Source of the DNA: Williamsia soli
GTDB taxonomy: Bacteria; Actinomycetota; Actinomycetes; Mycobacteriales; Mycobacteriaceae
Assembly: GCF_017377795.1 (NCBI RefSeq)
Contig: NZ_JAFRDR010000001.1
Coordinates: 124,001 to 188,000 of the forward strand
Direction: 5' to 3'
Length of the DNA: 64,000 bases
The notes below the pieces were generated by a model. It saw nothing but the letters and a program-made list of their open reading frames with translations. It did not search any database and had not been told where the DNA came from. Of this stretch, positions 17,272 to 24,939 are shown piece by piece; positions within the stretch are counted from its first letter, which is position 1, and every line of letters begins with the position of its first letter. A program made the translations under genes and the position numbers.

Positions 17272-17340
17272 AAACCGGCAGATATGGGACCGCCGAGGGG
17301 TATGTGCCCCCGGGCGCTCGGTATTTGCCGGTTTTCAGGG
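17266..17340. repeat. 75-bp interrupted palindrome, copy 2 (downstream of nuclease)
   Basis: The 15-bp outer arms are identical to copy 1 (17266-17280 and 17326-17340). The six differences from copy 1 are all in the middle, where the inner stem reads CGCCGAGGGG against CCCCCGGGCG. The first arm includes the nuclease TGA stop (17269-17271), and the element ends 8 bp before the convergent amidohydrolase stop. It could also act as a bidirectional terminator. Confidence 0.92.
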
Positions 17341-17348
17341 CGACATCA

Positions 17349-18869
17349 TCACATCGCCAGATGGGTGACCCGGCCCGCGACCACGGTCGCCGCGACTCCG
17401 ATGTTCCTGAGCAGATGTGCGGTGTCCGCGGTGCCGGCCGTGGAACTCAGCGGATCTTCGTCGACGAGGACGACGTCCCCTCGACTGCCGACACCGATCG
17501 TGCCCTGGCCATCGGTGCTGGCCGCGAGCGCTTGTGCGGCGGTCAGCGATTCGTCCGGATTCCAGGGATCGTCGTCGCCGGCCGCGCGGTGGACGGCGGC
17601 GGCCATGGCACCCCACGGGTCAAGAGGTGACACCGGCGCGTCGGAGCCGAGCGCCAGCTCGACCCCACCGGCGAGCATCGACCGCAACGCGAAACAGCGG
17701 TCGGCGCGGTCGGGCCAGCATTGGTTGGTGACGTCGCGGTCGTCGAGGAGGTGACCAGGCTGCACGCTGGCGCGGACCCCCAGCGCACGCATCCGGGCGA
17801 CATCTTCGAGCCGGATCAGCTGCGCATGTTCGATGGAGCCGCGGGTGCCGGTCGATTCGAATGCGGTGAGGGCCTGATCGACGGCGGCGTCACCGATGGC
17901 GTGCAACGCTATGTCGAAGCCGCCGCGGCGTCCGCGGGCGAGCAGGGTCTCCAGCTCAGCGAGCGAGTACACCCGTTGGCCGCGTGGGGATTCCAGGGCA
18001 TGGGCATCGGCGTACGGTTCACAGCAGTACGCGGTCCTGGTGTTGAGTGACCCGTCGGAGAAGATCTTCAGCGACCCCTGGGTCAGTAACCCGCCGCCGG
18101 ATGAGAACTCGGTGCCGGTGCGCAGACCTGCGGCGATGACGTCGTCGAGGTGCTCTGCGTAGGTGACCGGGCGCACGCGCAGTTGGTCGATCCCGGCGTC
18201 GAAGCGGCGTGGCCAGTCGAGGTGGTTCGCGGCCATCTCGAAGTCGACGACACCGACCACCCCGGTGGCTGCGGCGTCGGCGACGGCGGCGCGGAGCATG
18301 AGGTCGGCGTCGCCGCCGGCGGCGGTCAGTCGGGCAACAGTGGGCTGCAGATCGAACCACTCACTTTCGAGCAGCGGACCCGTGCGTGGCCCGACGCCCA
18401 GGAGTGCCAGTGCTGTGGAGTTCACCCAGCCGGTGTGAATGTCGGCGCTGCCGAGGATCACCGGATGCGCGCCGCTGACGGCATCGAGTTCGGCGACAGT
18501 GGGAGCGGTGGGCCACGTCGCAGGTCGAAATCCATAGCCGACGATCGCTCCGCCCTGCCACGGCGCGGGGAGCGACGCGACATAGTCGGCGACGATCCGG
18601 GTCACCTCGGCGGTGCTCGCGGTCCCGGAGACATCGAGTTTCGCCCGGGACTGCGCCCACGCGGTCAGATGGACGTGCGCATCCCACAGGCCGGGAATCG
18701 CCCAGCGTCCGGAAGCGTCGAGAACGGTGTCATCCGGGCCCGGACGCAGATCTGCACCCACTTCCGTGACGACGCCGTCGCTGATCCTGATGTCGACAGG
18801 AGAGTCCGGTGCGGCGTTCGTCCGCACCGGAACCAGGCGCGCCCGGCGAATGAGAGTCGATGTTGGCAC
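17349..18869 (-). CDS. Amidohydrolase family protein (YtcJ-like)
   Basis: 506 residues of the metal-dependent hydrolase superfamily. Seen: WAIPGLWDAHVHLTAW (about 52-67) with the HxH metal pair, an IALHAIGDAAVDQAL segment with the third metal-site His, RGSIEHAQLI, and LALGSDAPVSPLDPWGAM with the catalytic Asp. YtcJ-like enzymes act on N-acyl or cyclic amide substrates, and the exact substrate is unknown. The start is a GTG at 18869, since no better ATG precedes the conserved N-terminus. It is divergent from the acyl-CoA ligase. Confidence 0.88.
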   Translation of the reverse strand: MPTSTLIRRARLVPVRTNAAPDSPVDIRISDGVVTEVGADLRPGPDDTVLDASGRWAIPGLWDAHVHLTAWAQSRAKLDVSGTASTAEVTRIVADYVASLPAPWQGGAIVGYGFRPATWPTAPTVAELDAVSGAHPVILGSADIHTGWVNSTALALLGVGPRTGPLLESEWFDLQPTVARLTAAGGDADLMLRAAVADAAATGVVGVVDFEMAANHLDWPRRFDAGIDQLRVRPVTYAEHLDDVIAAGLRTGTEFSSGGGLLTQGSLKIFSDGSLNTRTAYCCEPYADAHALESPRGQRVYSLAELETLLARGRRGGFDIALHAIGDAAVDQALTAFESTGTRGSIEHAQLIRLEDVARMRALGVRASVQPGHLLDDRDVTNQCWPDRADRCFALRSMLAGGVELALGSDAPVSPLDPWGAMAAAVHRAAGDDDPWNPDESLTAAQALAASTDGQGTIGVGSRGDVVLVDEDPLSSTAGTADTAHLLRNIGVAATVVAGRVTHLAM

Positions 18870-18951
18870 GGTTGACCACTTTTCAGGAGAAAGGGGCGTG
18901 GCGCAACGTACGTCGAGATCGGCGAGTGCCCCCGCCGTTACTAGGAGTTCC

Positions 18952-18957
18952 TATAAA
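18952..18957 (+). promoter_or_regulatory. Probable -10 box of the acyl-CoA ligase
   Basis: TATAAA lies 9 bp before the ATG at 18966, close enough that transcription would start at or within a few bases of the start codon. AGGAG at 18943-18947 is then too far upstream to be in the mRNA. A leaderless transcript, common in actinobacteria, is likely. Confidence 0.45.
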
Positions 18958-18965
18958 GTCGAAAC

Positions 18966-20489
18966 ATGAGTTCATTGCTACGGGCCAGCACCGTCGACGG
19001 TGTCTTGCGGAGATCCGCCGCGAAGTTTCCGGACCGTGTTGCGCTCCGGTTCGGCGATCGATCGTGGACGTACTCCGAACTCGACGCAGCGGTGACGCGG
19101 GCGGCTGCGCACCTGCTGTCTCTGGGGTTCGTCTCCGGTGACCGGATTGCGGCTTACGGCACCAACTCCGATGCCTACGTGATCGGGTTTCTCGCCTGTG
19201 CGCGTGGAGGTTTGATCCACGTCCCCGTCAACTATGCGTTGAAGGAAGGGGAGTTGACGTACCTGATCCAGAACTCCGGCAGTCGCGCTGTGCTGGTCGA
19301 CCCTGCGCTGCGGTCGAACCTGGCGGTTGTCGCGGCCGAACTGGGGATCGATCAGGTCATCACCCTGCGGGACGAGAAGGGTTCATTCCTCAATGCGGTG
19401 TCGGCAGGGGAGGTGCCGGTGGTGTCCGTCGACGTCGACGAATCGACGCTGGTGCAATTGCTGTACACCTCTGGGACCACCTCGAAGCCCAAGGGCGCCA
19501 TGATGACCCACGGCGGCATGGTGGCCGAATACGTGTCGTCGGTGATTGCGCTGTCGTTCACTGCGACTGACAACCCGCTGATCGCGATGCCGCTGTACCA
19601 CTCAGCAGGCATGCATGTGTTCATGCTCCCGTACCTGGCGGTGGGCGCTACGGTCAGCTTGCTGGAGACCCCCAACATCCCTGAGATCCTGCGGCTGATC
19701 GAACAGGAGAAGATCGGCTCCCTGTTCCTGGCGCCGACGGTGTGGGTGCCGCTGGCAGGGCATCCGGATCTCGATACCCGGGATCTGTCGTCGCTGACCA
19801 AGGCACAGTACGGCGCCTCGATCATGCCGGTGACGGTGCTGGGCCGGCTGCGGGAACGCTACCCGGCAATCAAGTTCTACAACTGCTTTGGCCAATCCGA
19901 AATCGGTCCGCTGGCAACGGTTCTGCAGCCGGAAGACCATGCCGATCGTCCCGCTTCCTGCGGTAAGGCGGTGTTTTTCGTCGAGACGCGTGTGGTCGAC
20001 ACGGAGGGCAATGACGTTCCCGACGGTACCGCCGGTGAGGTTCTCTATCGCTCGCCTCAGCTGTGCCAGGGGTACTGGGACAATCCCGAGGCCACTGCAG
20101 AAGCGTTCCGGGACGGCTGGTTTCACTCCGGCGATCTGGTCACGCAGGATGCCGAGGGTTACATCACGGTGGTCGACAGGATCAAGGATGTGATCAACAC
20201 CGGCGGGATCCTGGTGGCCTCGCGAGAGGTGGAAGACGTGATCTACACCCACCCAGGGGTCGCAGAGGTCGCAGTGGTCGGAACCCCCGACGACAAATGG
20301 ATCGAGGCGATCACCGCGGTGGTCGTGCTGCGCTCTGATGCCGGTGAGGTCGCGGCCGAGGACCTGATCGCCCACGTCAAAGAGCAGATCGCTCCGTTCA
20401 AGGTCCCCAAACGCGTGGTGTTCGTGGACGAGCTTCCGCGAAACCAGAGCGGAAAGCTGCTGAAGCGGGAGTTGCGGGCGGAGTTGTAG
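18966..20489 (+). CDS. Fatty-acid (acyl)-CoA ligase, FadD-like
   Basis: 507 residues, normal length for the class. ANL superfamily motifs in order: the P-loop-like YTSGTTSKPKGAM (about 166-178), the aromatic YNCFGQSEIGPL motif, HSGDLVTQDAEGYITVVDRIKDVINTGG with the adenylate-binding Asp and hinge, and the C-terminal NQSGKLLKREL with the catalytic Lys. It activates a carboxylic acid as acyl-AMP and transfers it to CoA. Chain length or aromatic preference cannot be told. No acyl-CoA dehydrogenase is next to it. Confidence 0.93.
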   Translation: MSSLLRASTVDGVLRRSAAKFPDRVALRFGDRSWTYSELDAAVTRAAAHLLSLGFVSGDRIAAYGTNSDAYVIGFLACARGGLIHVPVNYALKEGELTYLIQNSGSRAVLVDPALRSNLAVVAAELGIDQVITLRDEKGSFLNAVSAGEVPVVSVDVDESTLVQLLYTSGTTSKPKGAMMTHGGMVAEYVSSVIALSFTATDNPLIAMPLYHSAGMHVFMLPYLAVGATVSLLETPNIPEILRLIEQEKIGSLFLAPTVWVPLAGHPDLDTRDLSSLTKAQYGASIMPVTVLGRLRERYPAIKFYNCFGQSEIGPLATVLQPEDHADRPASCGKAVFFVETRVVDTEGNDVPDGTAGEVLYRSPQLCQGYWDNPEATAEAFRDGWFHSGDLVTQDAEGYITVVDRIKDVINTGGILVASREVEDVIYTHPGVAEVAVVGTPDDKWIEAITAVVVLRSDAGEVAAEDLIAHVKEQIAPFKVPKRVVFVDELPRNQSGKLLKRELRAEL

Positions 20490-20496
20490 CCCATCA

Positions 20497-20556
20497 CCCA
20501 CCCGTTTTCGCACCGCCCACCGGCAACAACCGGTGGGCGGCACGAATTCGGGTGGG
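20497..20556. terminator. Nested palindrome after the acyl-CoA ligase
   Basis: The inner stem CCGCCCACCGG/CCGGTGGGCGG is perfect over 11 bp around a CAACAA loop (20513-20540). An outer stem CCCACCCG/CGGGTGGG (20497-20504 and 20549-20556) encloses it. It begins 7 bp after the ligase stop, so a U-tract-less actinobacterial terminator is likely. Confidence 0.7.
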
Positions 20557-20590
20557 CGGTGGCCACGACACCGCGGCTAGGGTGGATGTC

Positions 20591-21076
20591 ATGGCCCGCA
20601 CAGTTGCAACGAACACCGACGTCGATCTCGCTTCCCTGCTGGATTTCATCCGGCCGCGGCACAAGATGCTGCTCAGCACCGTCCGGAAGAACGGCGGCCC
20701 GCAGCTCTCGCCGGTCACCGGCGGCGTCGACGACCAGGGGCGCATCGTGATCTCGACGTACCCGGGTCGCGCCAAGGCCAACAATGCGTGTCGGGACGAG
20801 AACGTCAGCGTCTGCGTGGTGTCAGACGAGTGGAATGGAGCCTGGGTGCAGGTCGACGGGACCGCGGAGGTTCTGAACATGCCAGAGGCCGAGGACGCGT
20901 TGGTCGACTATTTCCGCAGCATCTCCGGCGAGCATCCCGACTGGGACGAGTACCGGGCCGCGATGCGACTGCAGAACAAGTCGTTGATCCGGGTGACCCC
21001 GACCAGATGGGGACCGTTGGCAACCGGTGGCTTCCCGTCCGACATCGCCGCCAGGCTGGACGCGCAGGACCGATAG
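20591..21076 (+). CDS. PPOX-class (F420-dependent) oxidoreductase
   Basis: 161 residues of the split-barrel flavin/deazaflavin fold related to Rv1155. Seen: LLSTVRKNGGPQLSPVTGGVDDQGRIVIST, then TYPGRAKANNACRDENVSVCV with the conserved R-K-N phosphate site, and a C-terminal IRVTPTRWGPLATGGFP. These proteins bind F420 or FMN and reduce unsaturated or xenobiotic substrates, some being only cofactor-binding. The start is the ATG at 20591; no strong ribosome site is seen. It is convergent with the DUF429 gene. Confidence 0.85.
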   Translation: MARTVATNTDVDLASLLDFIRPRHKMLLSTVRKNGGPQLSPVTGGVDDQGRIVISTYPGRAKANNACRDENVSVCVVSDEWNGAWVQVDGTAEVLNMPEAEDALVDYFRSISGEHPDWDEYRAAMRLQNKSLIRVTPTRWGPLATGGFPSDIAARLDAQDR

Positions 21077-21088
21077 CGGCTCGAGTCG

Positions 21089-21835
21089 TCAACTCGGCGC
21101 CAGGGCTTCCAATGGCTGGTTGGGCACGTGAATCCAGCCTTCACGTTCGGCTACGAGCATGCGCGCGGCATCGGGCAATTCGGTCATACCGAGGGCCGCT
21201 GCCCGCGCGATCACTGCGGTGATCACCGCATCGAAAGCGTCGTCACTGCTGGTGCACAACGCGCGGTGCGGTCCGAAATCGAGCCAGGGTGCGAGATCAC
21301 ACAGATCGTCGATGAGCCGGGCGAGAACCTGGTGGTTGGTCTTTCCCTTGTACCGGTTGTGGCTCAATCCCCAGATCTTCAGCGCCGCAGCCGGGTATGC
21401 CTCGACCGCGGTGCCGTTCACACGGCCGGCGTCGAATCCGGGGCCATCGGCCCGGGCGAGTAGTCGGACCGCCCTGAGTGCGACGTAAGCGATGCGGTCG
21501 GCCGATACGCTCAAAGGGACCAAACCCGTTCGGGCCCTTATCCATTCATCGGTCATCCGACGTACGAAGCGAGTGACGCCGGGTTGGGTGAACAACTCGT
21601 TCTCGCTCGAACTGTCGTGGACGTGATGTGCCGACACCACGTCGACAAAAGCATCGGGCCAGCCGAACGGCGCATCGATGCCGGTCCGGTCGGCGGTACG
21701 CAGTGCGGCCAGGATCATCTCGTCGGTGACCGTGGTGCGGACGTCGATGACCGTCGCACCGGCAGGAGACCAGTCGATCGTCGCCATCGCGGTGCGCTCG
21801 GGCTGGGAGGCCAGGTCGATGCCGAGGGTGCGCAT
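21089..21835 (-). CDS. DUF429 domain protein
   Basis: 248 residues. The N-terminus MRTLGIDLASQPERTAMATIDW has the actin-like/RNase H-like first strands of DUF429. Also seen are GIDAPFGWPDAFV and a later AVEAYPAAALKIWGLSHNRYKGK, both typical of the family. The fold suggests nuclease or phosphotransfer chemistry, but no function is established. The gene begins 2 bp after the stop of the carboxymuconolactone decarboxylase-like gene, so the two are cotranscribed. Confidence 0.8.
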   Translation of the reverse strand: MRTLGIDLASQPERTAMATIDWSPAGATVIDVRTTVTDEMILAALRTADRTGIDAPFGWPDAFVDVVSAHHVHDSSSENELFTQPGVTRFVRRMTDEWIRARTGLVPLSVSADRIAYVALRAVRLLARADGPGFDAGRVNGTAVEAYPAAALKIWGLSHNRYKGKTNHQVLARLIDDLCDLAPWLDFGPHRALCTSSDDAFDAVITAVIARAAALGMTELPDAARMLVAEREGWIHVPNQPLEALAPS

Positions 21836-21837
21836 CG

Positions 21838-22245
21838 TCAGTCGGCAGGGGTGTTGTCGAAAACGTCTTGCACGATTCGCATGGCCGACATCGCGGCCGG
21901 GGCACCGCAATACCCGCTGGTGTGTATGACCGCTTCGGTGATCTCTGTGCGGGACAGTCCGTTTCGAAGTGCTCCCCGGACATGCCCGGCGAGTTCCTCA
22001 TGCGCCCGCAATGCGGTCAGCAGGCCGATGTTGAGCAGGCTGCGATCGCGCCGCTCGAGGCCGGGTCGGGTCCAGACACCACCCCAGACGAGGTCTGTGA
22101 TGGCCGTCTGCACAGCCTCGGATTCGGTTCCCCGCGTTCGAGCCAGGGCCCTGTCGACGAACTCGTCGCCCATCACCTCACGGCGGACCCGCAGTCCGGG
22201 TTCATAACGTGAGTGGCCGTCGCCAGTGGTGTCGTCAGAAGTCAT
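21838..22245 (-). CDS. Carboxymuconolactone decarboxylase family protein
   Basis: 135 residues, all-helical. Conserved parts are SRYEPGLRVRREVMGDEFVDRA at the N-terminus, LERRDRSLLNIGLLTAL and AHEELAGHVRGALRNGLSRTEITEAVIHTSGYCG, which match 4-carboxymuconolactone decarboxylase (PcaC-like) rather than the AhpD peroxidase type with its CxxC. It may act in protocatechuate catabolism, but other pca genes are absent here, so the name is structural. GGAAGGAT 5 nt before the ATG fixes the start. Confidence 0.85.
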   Translation of the reverse strand: MTSDDTTGDGHSRYEPGLRVRREVMGDEFVDRALARTRGTESEAVQTAITDLVWGGVWTRPGLERRDRSLLNIGLLTALRAHEELAGHVRGALRNGLSRTEITEAVIHTSGYCGAPAAMSAMRIVQDVFDNTPAD

Positions 22246-22280
22246 GTTGACGATCCTTCCACGGTGTGTGTGCGGACGGT

Positions 22281-23519
22281 TCACGGGCGCACACCGACGT
22301 ACACGCCCTCGGGGCGAAACCGCAGCCGCGGCTCCTGATATTCCTCCAGCGCATGGGCAACCCACCCGGCGATGCGAGCCAGCGCAAAGATGGTCTCGGA
22401 GGCATCCGGTCCCATCTCGAAGCGCACAGCCAGTGCGGCCAATGCCATGTCGGAGTTCATGAAACCCGCACCGGCGCGCTGCAACTGCGGACGTAGTTCC
22501 TCGAGGGCACGGCCCACGGTGGGATCGCCACCGGTGGTGGCCCCGAGCATCCCGAACAGCGCCTCCGCGCGCGGATCGCGATGCCGGTAGACGACGTGCC
22601 CACAGCCGGGAACCGGTAGTCCTGCGGTGGTGTAGGAGGCGAGTGCCTCGACAGGGTCTCGGAGCGCTGCTGTGAGGAAGCGATAGGCCGCAGTCGCCGC
22701 GCCGCCGTGCAGGGTCCCGTCAAGTGCGCCGAGGCCCGCGCTGATCACCGAATAGATGCTCCCGCGTGCGCTTGCAGCGACCCGGGCGGCGACGGTGCCG
22801 GCCGACAGGTCGTGATCGGCGAGCAGTACCAGCGCGGCATTGAGAACCCGGACACGCCTGGGGTTGGCAGGAACGTCCGTGAGCCGTGGCCAGAGTTGCG
22901 CAGCGAAGCTGTTGCCCCGGACGGGGCGGTCGTCGAGAAGGGGAAGAGCGCTCAGCGAGTTGGCGTAGATGTCGCGGGTCCGGGCCACGACGTCCACGGG
23001 TGCGTTCTGGTGGCGGAACCTGTCCCGAGAGCCGAGGACATCCACCACGATGCGGATGACATCGATGCGCCGATCCTGTGCGCGCCGGAGGCCATCGATC
23101 TGCCGAAAAGTGCGTTGCGACAACAGCTGTGGTTCCCGATCCGGGCTCACGTTCCACAGTAGTTCCGAGACTTTTTCGAAGTCGCGTTCAGCAGCGAGCA
23201 CGGTGGCATCGTGGCCGCGATAGTAGAGGCGATCGTCGTCGATGAGCGTGAGGTGGGTACGGATCCGCTCGACCATCCCGGCCGGCGGCCTGCTGACCGA
23301 CCGCCGCGTGAGTGCATCGACATCGTCGACGAGGAAGACGCTCCCGCGCACACCGTCGATCCGCCCACTGGTGAGGTGACCACGACTGACGTAGGCGTAC
23401 ACCGTTTGTGGTTTGACCCCGAGCATTCGGCACACCTGAGCGGTGGTCAGGTAGTCGCGGCCGTCGTGGCGAAGCGGTGTGGTGGGGCCGCGTCTTCGCC
23501 CAGCGGATGTACCAGCCAT
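22281..23519 (-). CDS. Citrate-synthase-like protein with N-terminal helix-turn-helix
   Basis: 412 residues. Residues about 22-70 (YLTTAQVCRMLGVKPQTVYAYVSRG) form a MerR/excisionase-type winged helix. The rest is a citrate synthase domain retaining TLHGGAATA, GCGHVVYRHRDPRAEALF and a NSDMALAALA segment where the catalytic Asp region is expected. Such fusions are seen in actinobacteria and are thought to combine DNA binding with CoA/oxaloacetate sensing; this is inference. The GAGGAGGAG ribosome site precedes the ATG. A palindrome lies in the 100-bp gap shared with the divergent citrate synthase gene. Confidence 0.85.
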   Translation of the reverse strand: MAGTSAGRRRGPTTPLRHDGRDYLTTAQVCRMLGVKPQTVYAYVSRGHLTSGRIDGVRGSVFLVDDVDALTRRSVSRPPAGMVERIRTHLTLIDDDRLYYRGHDATVLAAERDFEKVSELLWNVSPDREPQLLSQRTFRQIDGLRRAQDRRIDVIRIVVDVLGSRDRFRHQNAPVDVVARTRDIYANSLSALPLLDDRPVRGNSFAAQLWPRLTDVPANPRRVRVLNAALVLLADHDLSAGTVAARVAASARGSIYSVISAGLGALDGTLHGGAATAAYRFLTAALRDPVEALASYTTAGLPVPGCGHVVYRHRDPRAEALFGMLGATTGGDPTVGRALEELRPQLQRAGAGFMNSDMALAALAVRFEMGPDASETIFALARIAGWVAHALEEYQEPRLRFRPEGVYVGVRP

Positions 23520-23535
23520 CTCTCCTCCTCAAACA

Positions 23536-23548
23536 TTGATTTCATCAA
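23536..23548. promoter_or_regulatory. TTGAT-TTC-ATCAA palindrome between the two citrate-synthase genes
   Basis: A perfect 5-bp inverted repeat with a 3-bp spacer, flanked on each side by an ACATTGA-like word. It lies 17 bp from the HTH-citrate synthase start and in the promoter of the other gene. It is the obvious candidate site for the HTH domain of the fusion protein. Confidence 0.5.
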
Positions 23549-23619
23549 CATTGACACACCTCACCCCCTGGGTCGAATGTTTCTGTAGGACAACGTCAGA
23601 ACATGGATCGGAGAATGCG

Positions 23620-24744
23620 ATGTCGATGATGGTGGCACCACCGGGTTTGAGCAACGTTGTGGTGGCCGATACGAAGGTCGGCGATGTCAACGGAGATGAA
23701 GGCTTCTATCAGTACCGGCAGTACTCGGCCATCGAGCTCGCGACCAGCCGGAGTTTCGAAGAGGTATGGCACCTCTTCGTGTACGGCAGGCTTCCCGACC
23801 CCGGCGAGTTGGCCGCCTTCTGCGCCGTGACCAGAGCTCTTCGCACCATCCCACCCGAGCTGACTTCGCTGCTCCGAACGGTGGCCCTCGCGGGCGGCGA
23901 ACGCCAGTTGCTCGCCGGTTTGCGGACGATCCTGTCGGCTACAGCACTAACGCGCCACAGTCTCCCGATGTGGGACTCGAGCCCGGAGCAACGGGTCGCC
24001 GACGCACTGGCCGTCGCCGCCGTCACCCCGACCATTCTTGCCGCGCTGCATCGGATCCGAAGCGGGGAAGACCCGGTATCACCCCGCGACGATCTGTCGA
24101 CCGCGGAGAACTGGCTCTACTGCCTGTCCGGGAACGAACCCGAGCCCAGGGCGGCGCGGGCCATCGAGCAATACCTGATTGCGACGATCGACCACGGCTT
24201 CAACGCCTCCACATTCACCGGCCGGGTCATCGCTTCGACCGGTGCCGACGTGGTCTCCGCGGTCTGCGGCGCGATCGGGGCATTCTCCGGTCCGTTGCAC
24301 GGCGGTGCTCCGGACCGGGCGCTCGATGCGCTCGACGAGATCGCCGAGGTCGGTGATGCCACTACCTGGGCCAACGAGCAACTGGCGCAGCGCAGCCGGA
24401 TCATGGGCTTCGGTCACGCCGTGTACCGAACCGCTGACCCGCGCTCGGACATGCTGCGCGACATCGCGATCGATCTGGGTGGCCCTCTGGCCGAGTTCGC
24501 GGTGCAGGTGGAGAAGGACGTGGTCGCAGTCCTCGCCGAGGCATACCCGGACCGAAGTCTTTACGCCAACGTCGAGTTCTATGCCGGTGTCGTGATGGAC
24601 CGATGTGGGGTGCCGCGGACGATGTTCACACCGACCTTTGCTGTCAGCCGAGTCGTCGGCTGGTGCGCGAACATCCTCGAGCAGGCCGAGGACCGGAAGA
24701 TCATTCGGCCCAGTGCCAGGTATGTCGGCCCGCCTGTGGAGTGA
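23620..24744 (+). CDS. Citrate synthase / 2-methylcitrate synthase family enzyme
   Basis: 374 residues, complete. Active-site blocks are GPLHGGAPDRAL (first His), MGFGHAVYRTADPRSDML (second His) and YANVEFYAGVVM, where a Glu stands at the position usually Asp in citrate synthase. It condenses an acyl-CoA (acetyl or propionyl) with oxaloacetate. The start is the ATG at 23620 with GGAG upstream. It is divergent from the HTH fusion paralogue. Without prpB/prpD neighbours I cannot separate citrate from methylcitrate synthase. Confidence 0.88.
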   Translation: MSMMVAPPGLSNVVVADTKVGDVNGDEGFYQYRQYSAIELATSRSFEEVWHLFVYGRLPDPGELAAFCAVTRALRTIPPELTSLLRTVALAGGERQLLAGLRTILSATALTRHSLPMWDSSPEQRVADALAVAAVTPTILAALHRIRSGEDPVSPRDDLSTAENWLYCLSGNEPEPRAARAIEQYLIATIDHGFNASTFTGRVIASTGADVVSAVCGAIGAFSGPLHGGAPDRALDALDEIAEVGDATTWANEQLAQRSRIMGFGHAVYRTADPRSDMLRDIAIDLGGPLAEFAVQVEKDVVAVLAEAYPDRSLYANVEFYAGVVMDRCGVPRTMFTPTFAVSRVVGWCANILEQAEDRKIIRPSARYVGPPVE

Positions 24745-24754
24745 GCACGGTTGC

Positions 24755-24850
24755 TCAGTTGCGGTGCAACGGAAGGATCGAACGGACGGTCTCGCTGCGA
24801 AGCCAGAGGCCGGCCCAGACGATGGCACCGGCGAGGATCGGCATGAACAC
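24755..24850 (-). CDS. Possible very small membrane protein
   Basis: A short frame downstream of the lipase starts at a GTG (24850) or the ATG two codons later (24844) and reads MPILAGAIVWAGLWLRSETV, a good membrane helix. It ends SILPLHRN. The frame is open further upstream (DLRTDEFPTEPFAAG), but without a convincing ATG or GTG. It may be a real microprotein or the decayed end of a larger membrane protein. Evidence is weak. Confidence 0.25.
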   Translation of the reverse strand: MFMPILAGAIVWAGLWLRSETVRSILPLHRN

Positions 24851-24939
24851 GCCCGCGGCAAAGGGCTCTGTCGGGAACTCATCGGTGCGCAGATCGTTCG
24901 CTCCGCCGGGGGCTTGTGTGGGGCACCACCCCCGTGCGC

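Noticed and set aside
20497-20556. A further member of the 75-bp palindrome family
   Set aside because: The nested design is similar, but the arm sequences are unrelated (CCCACCCG/CCGCCCACCGG), so it is treated as a terminator.
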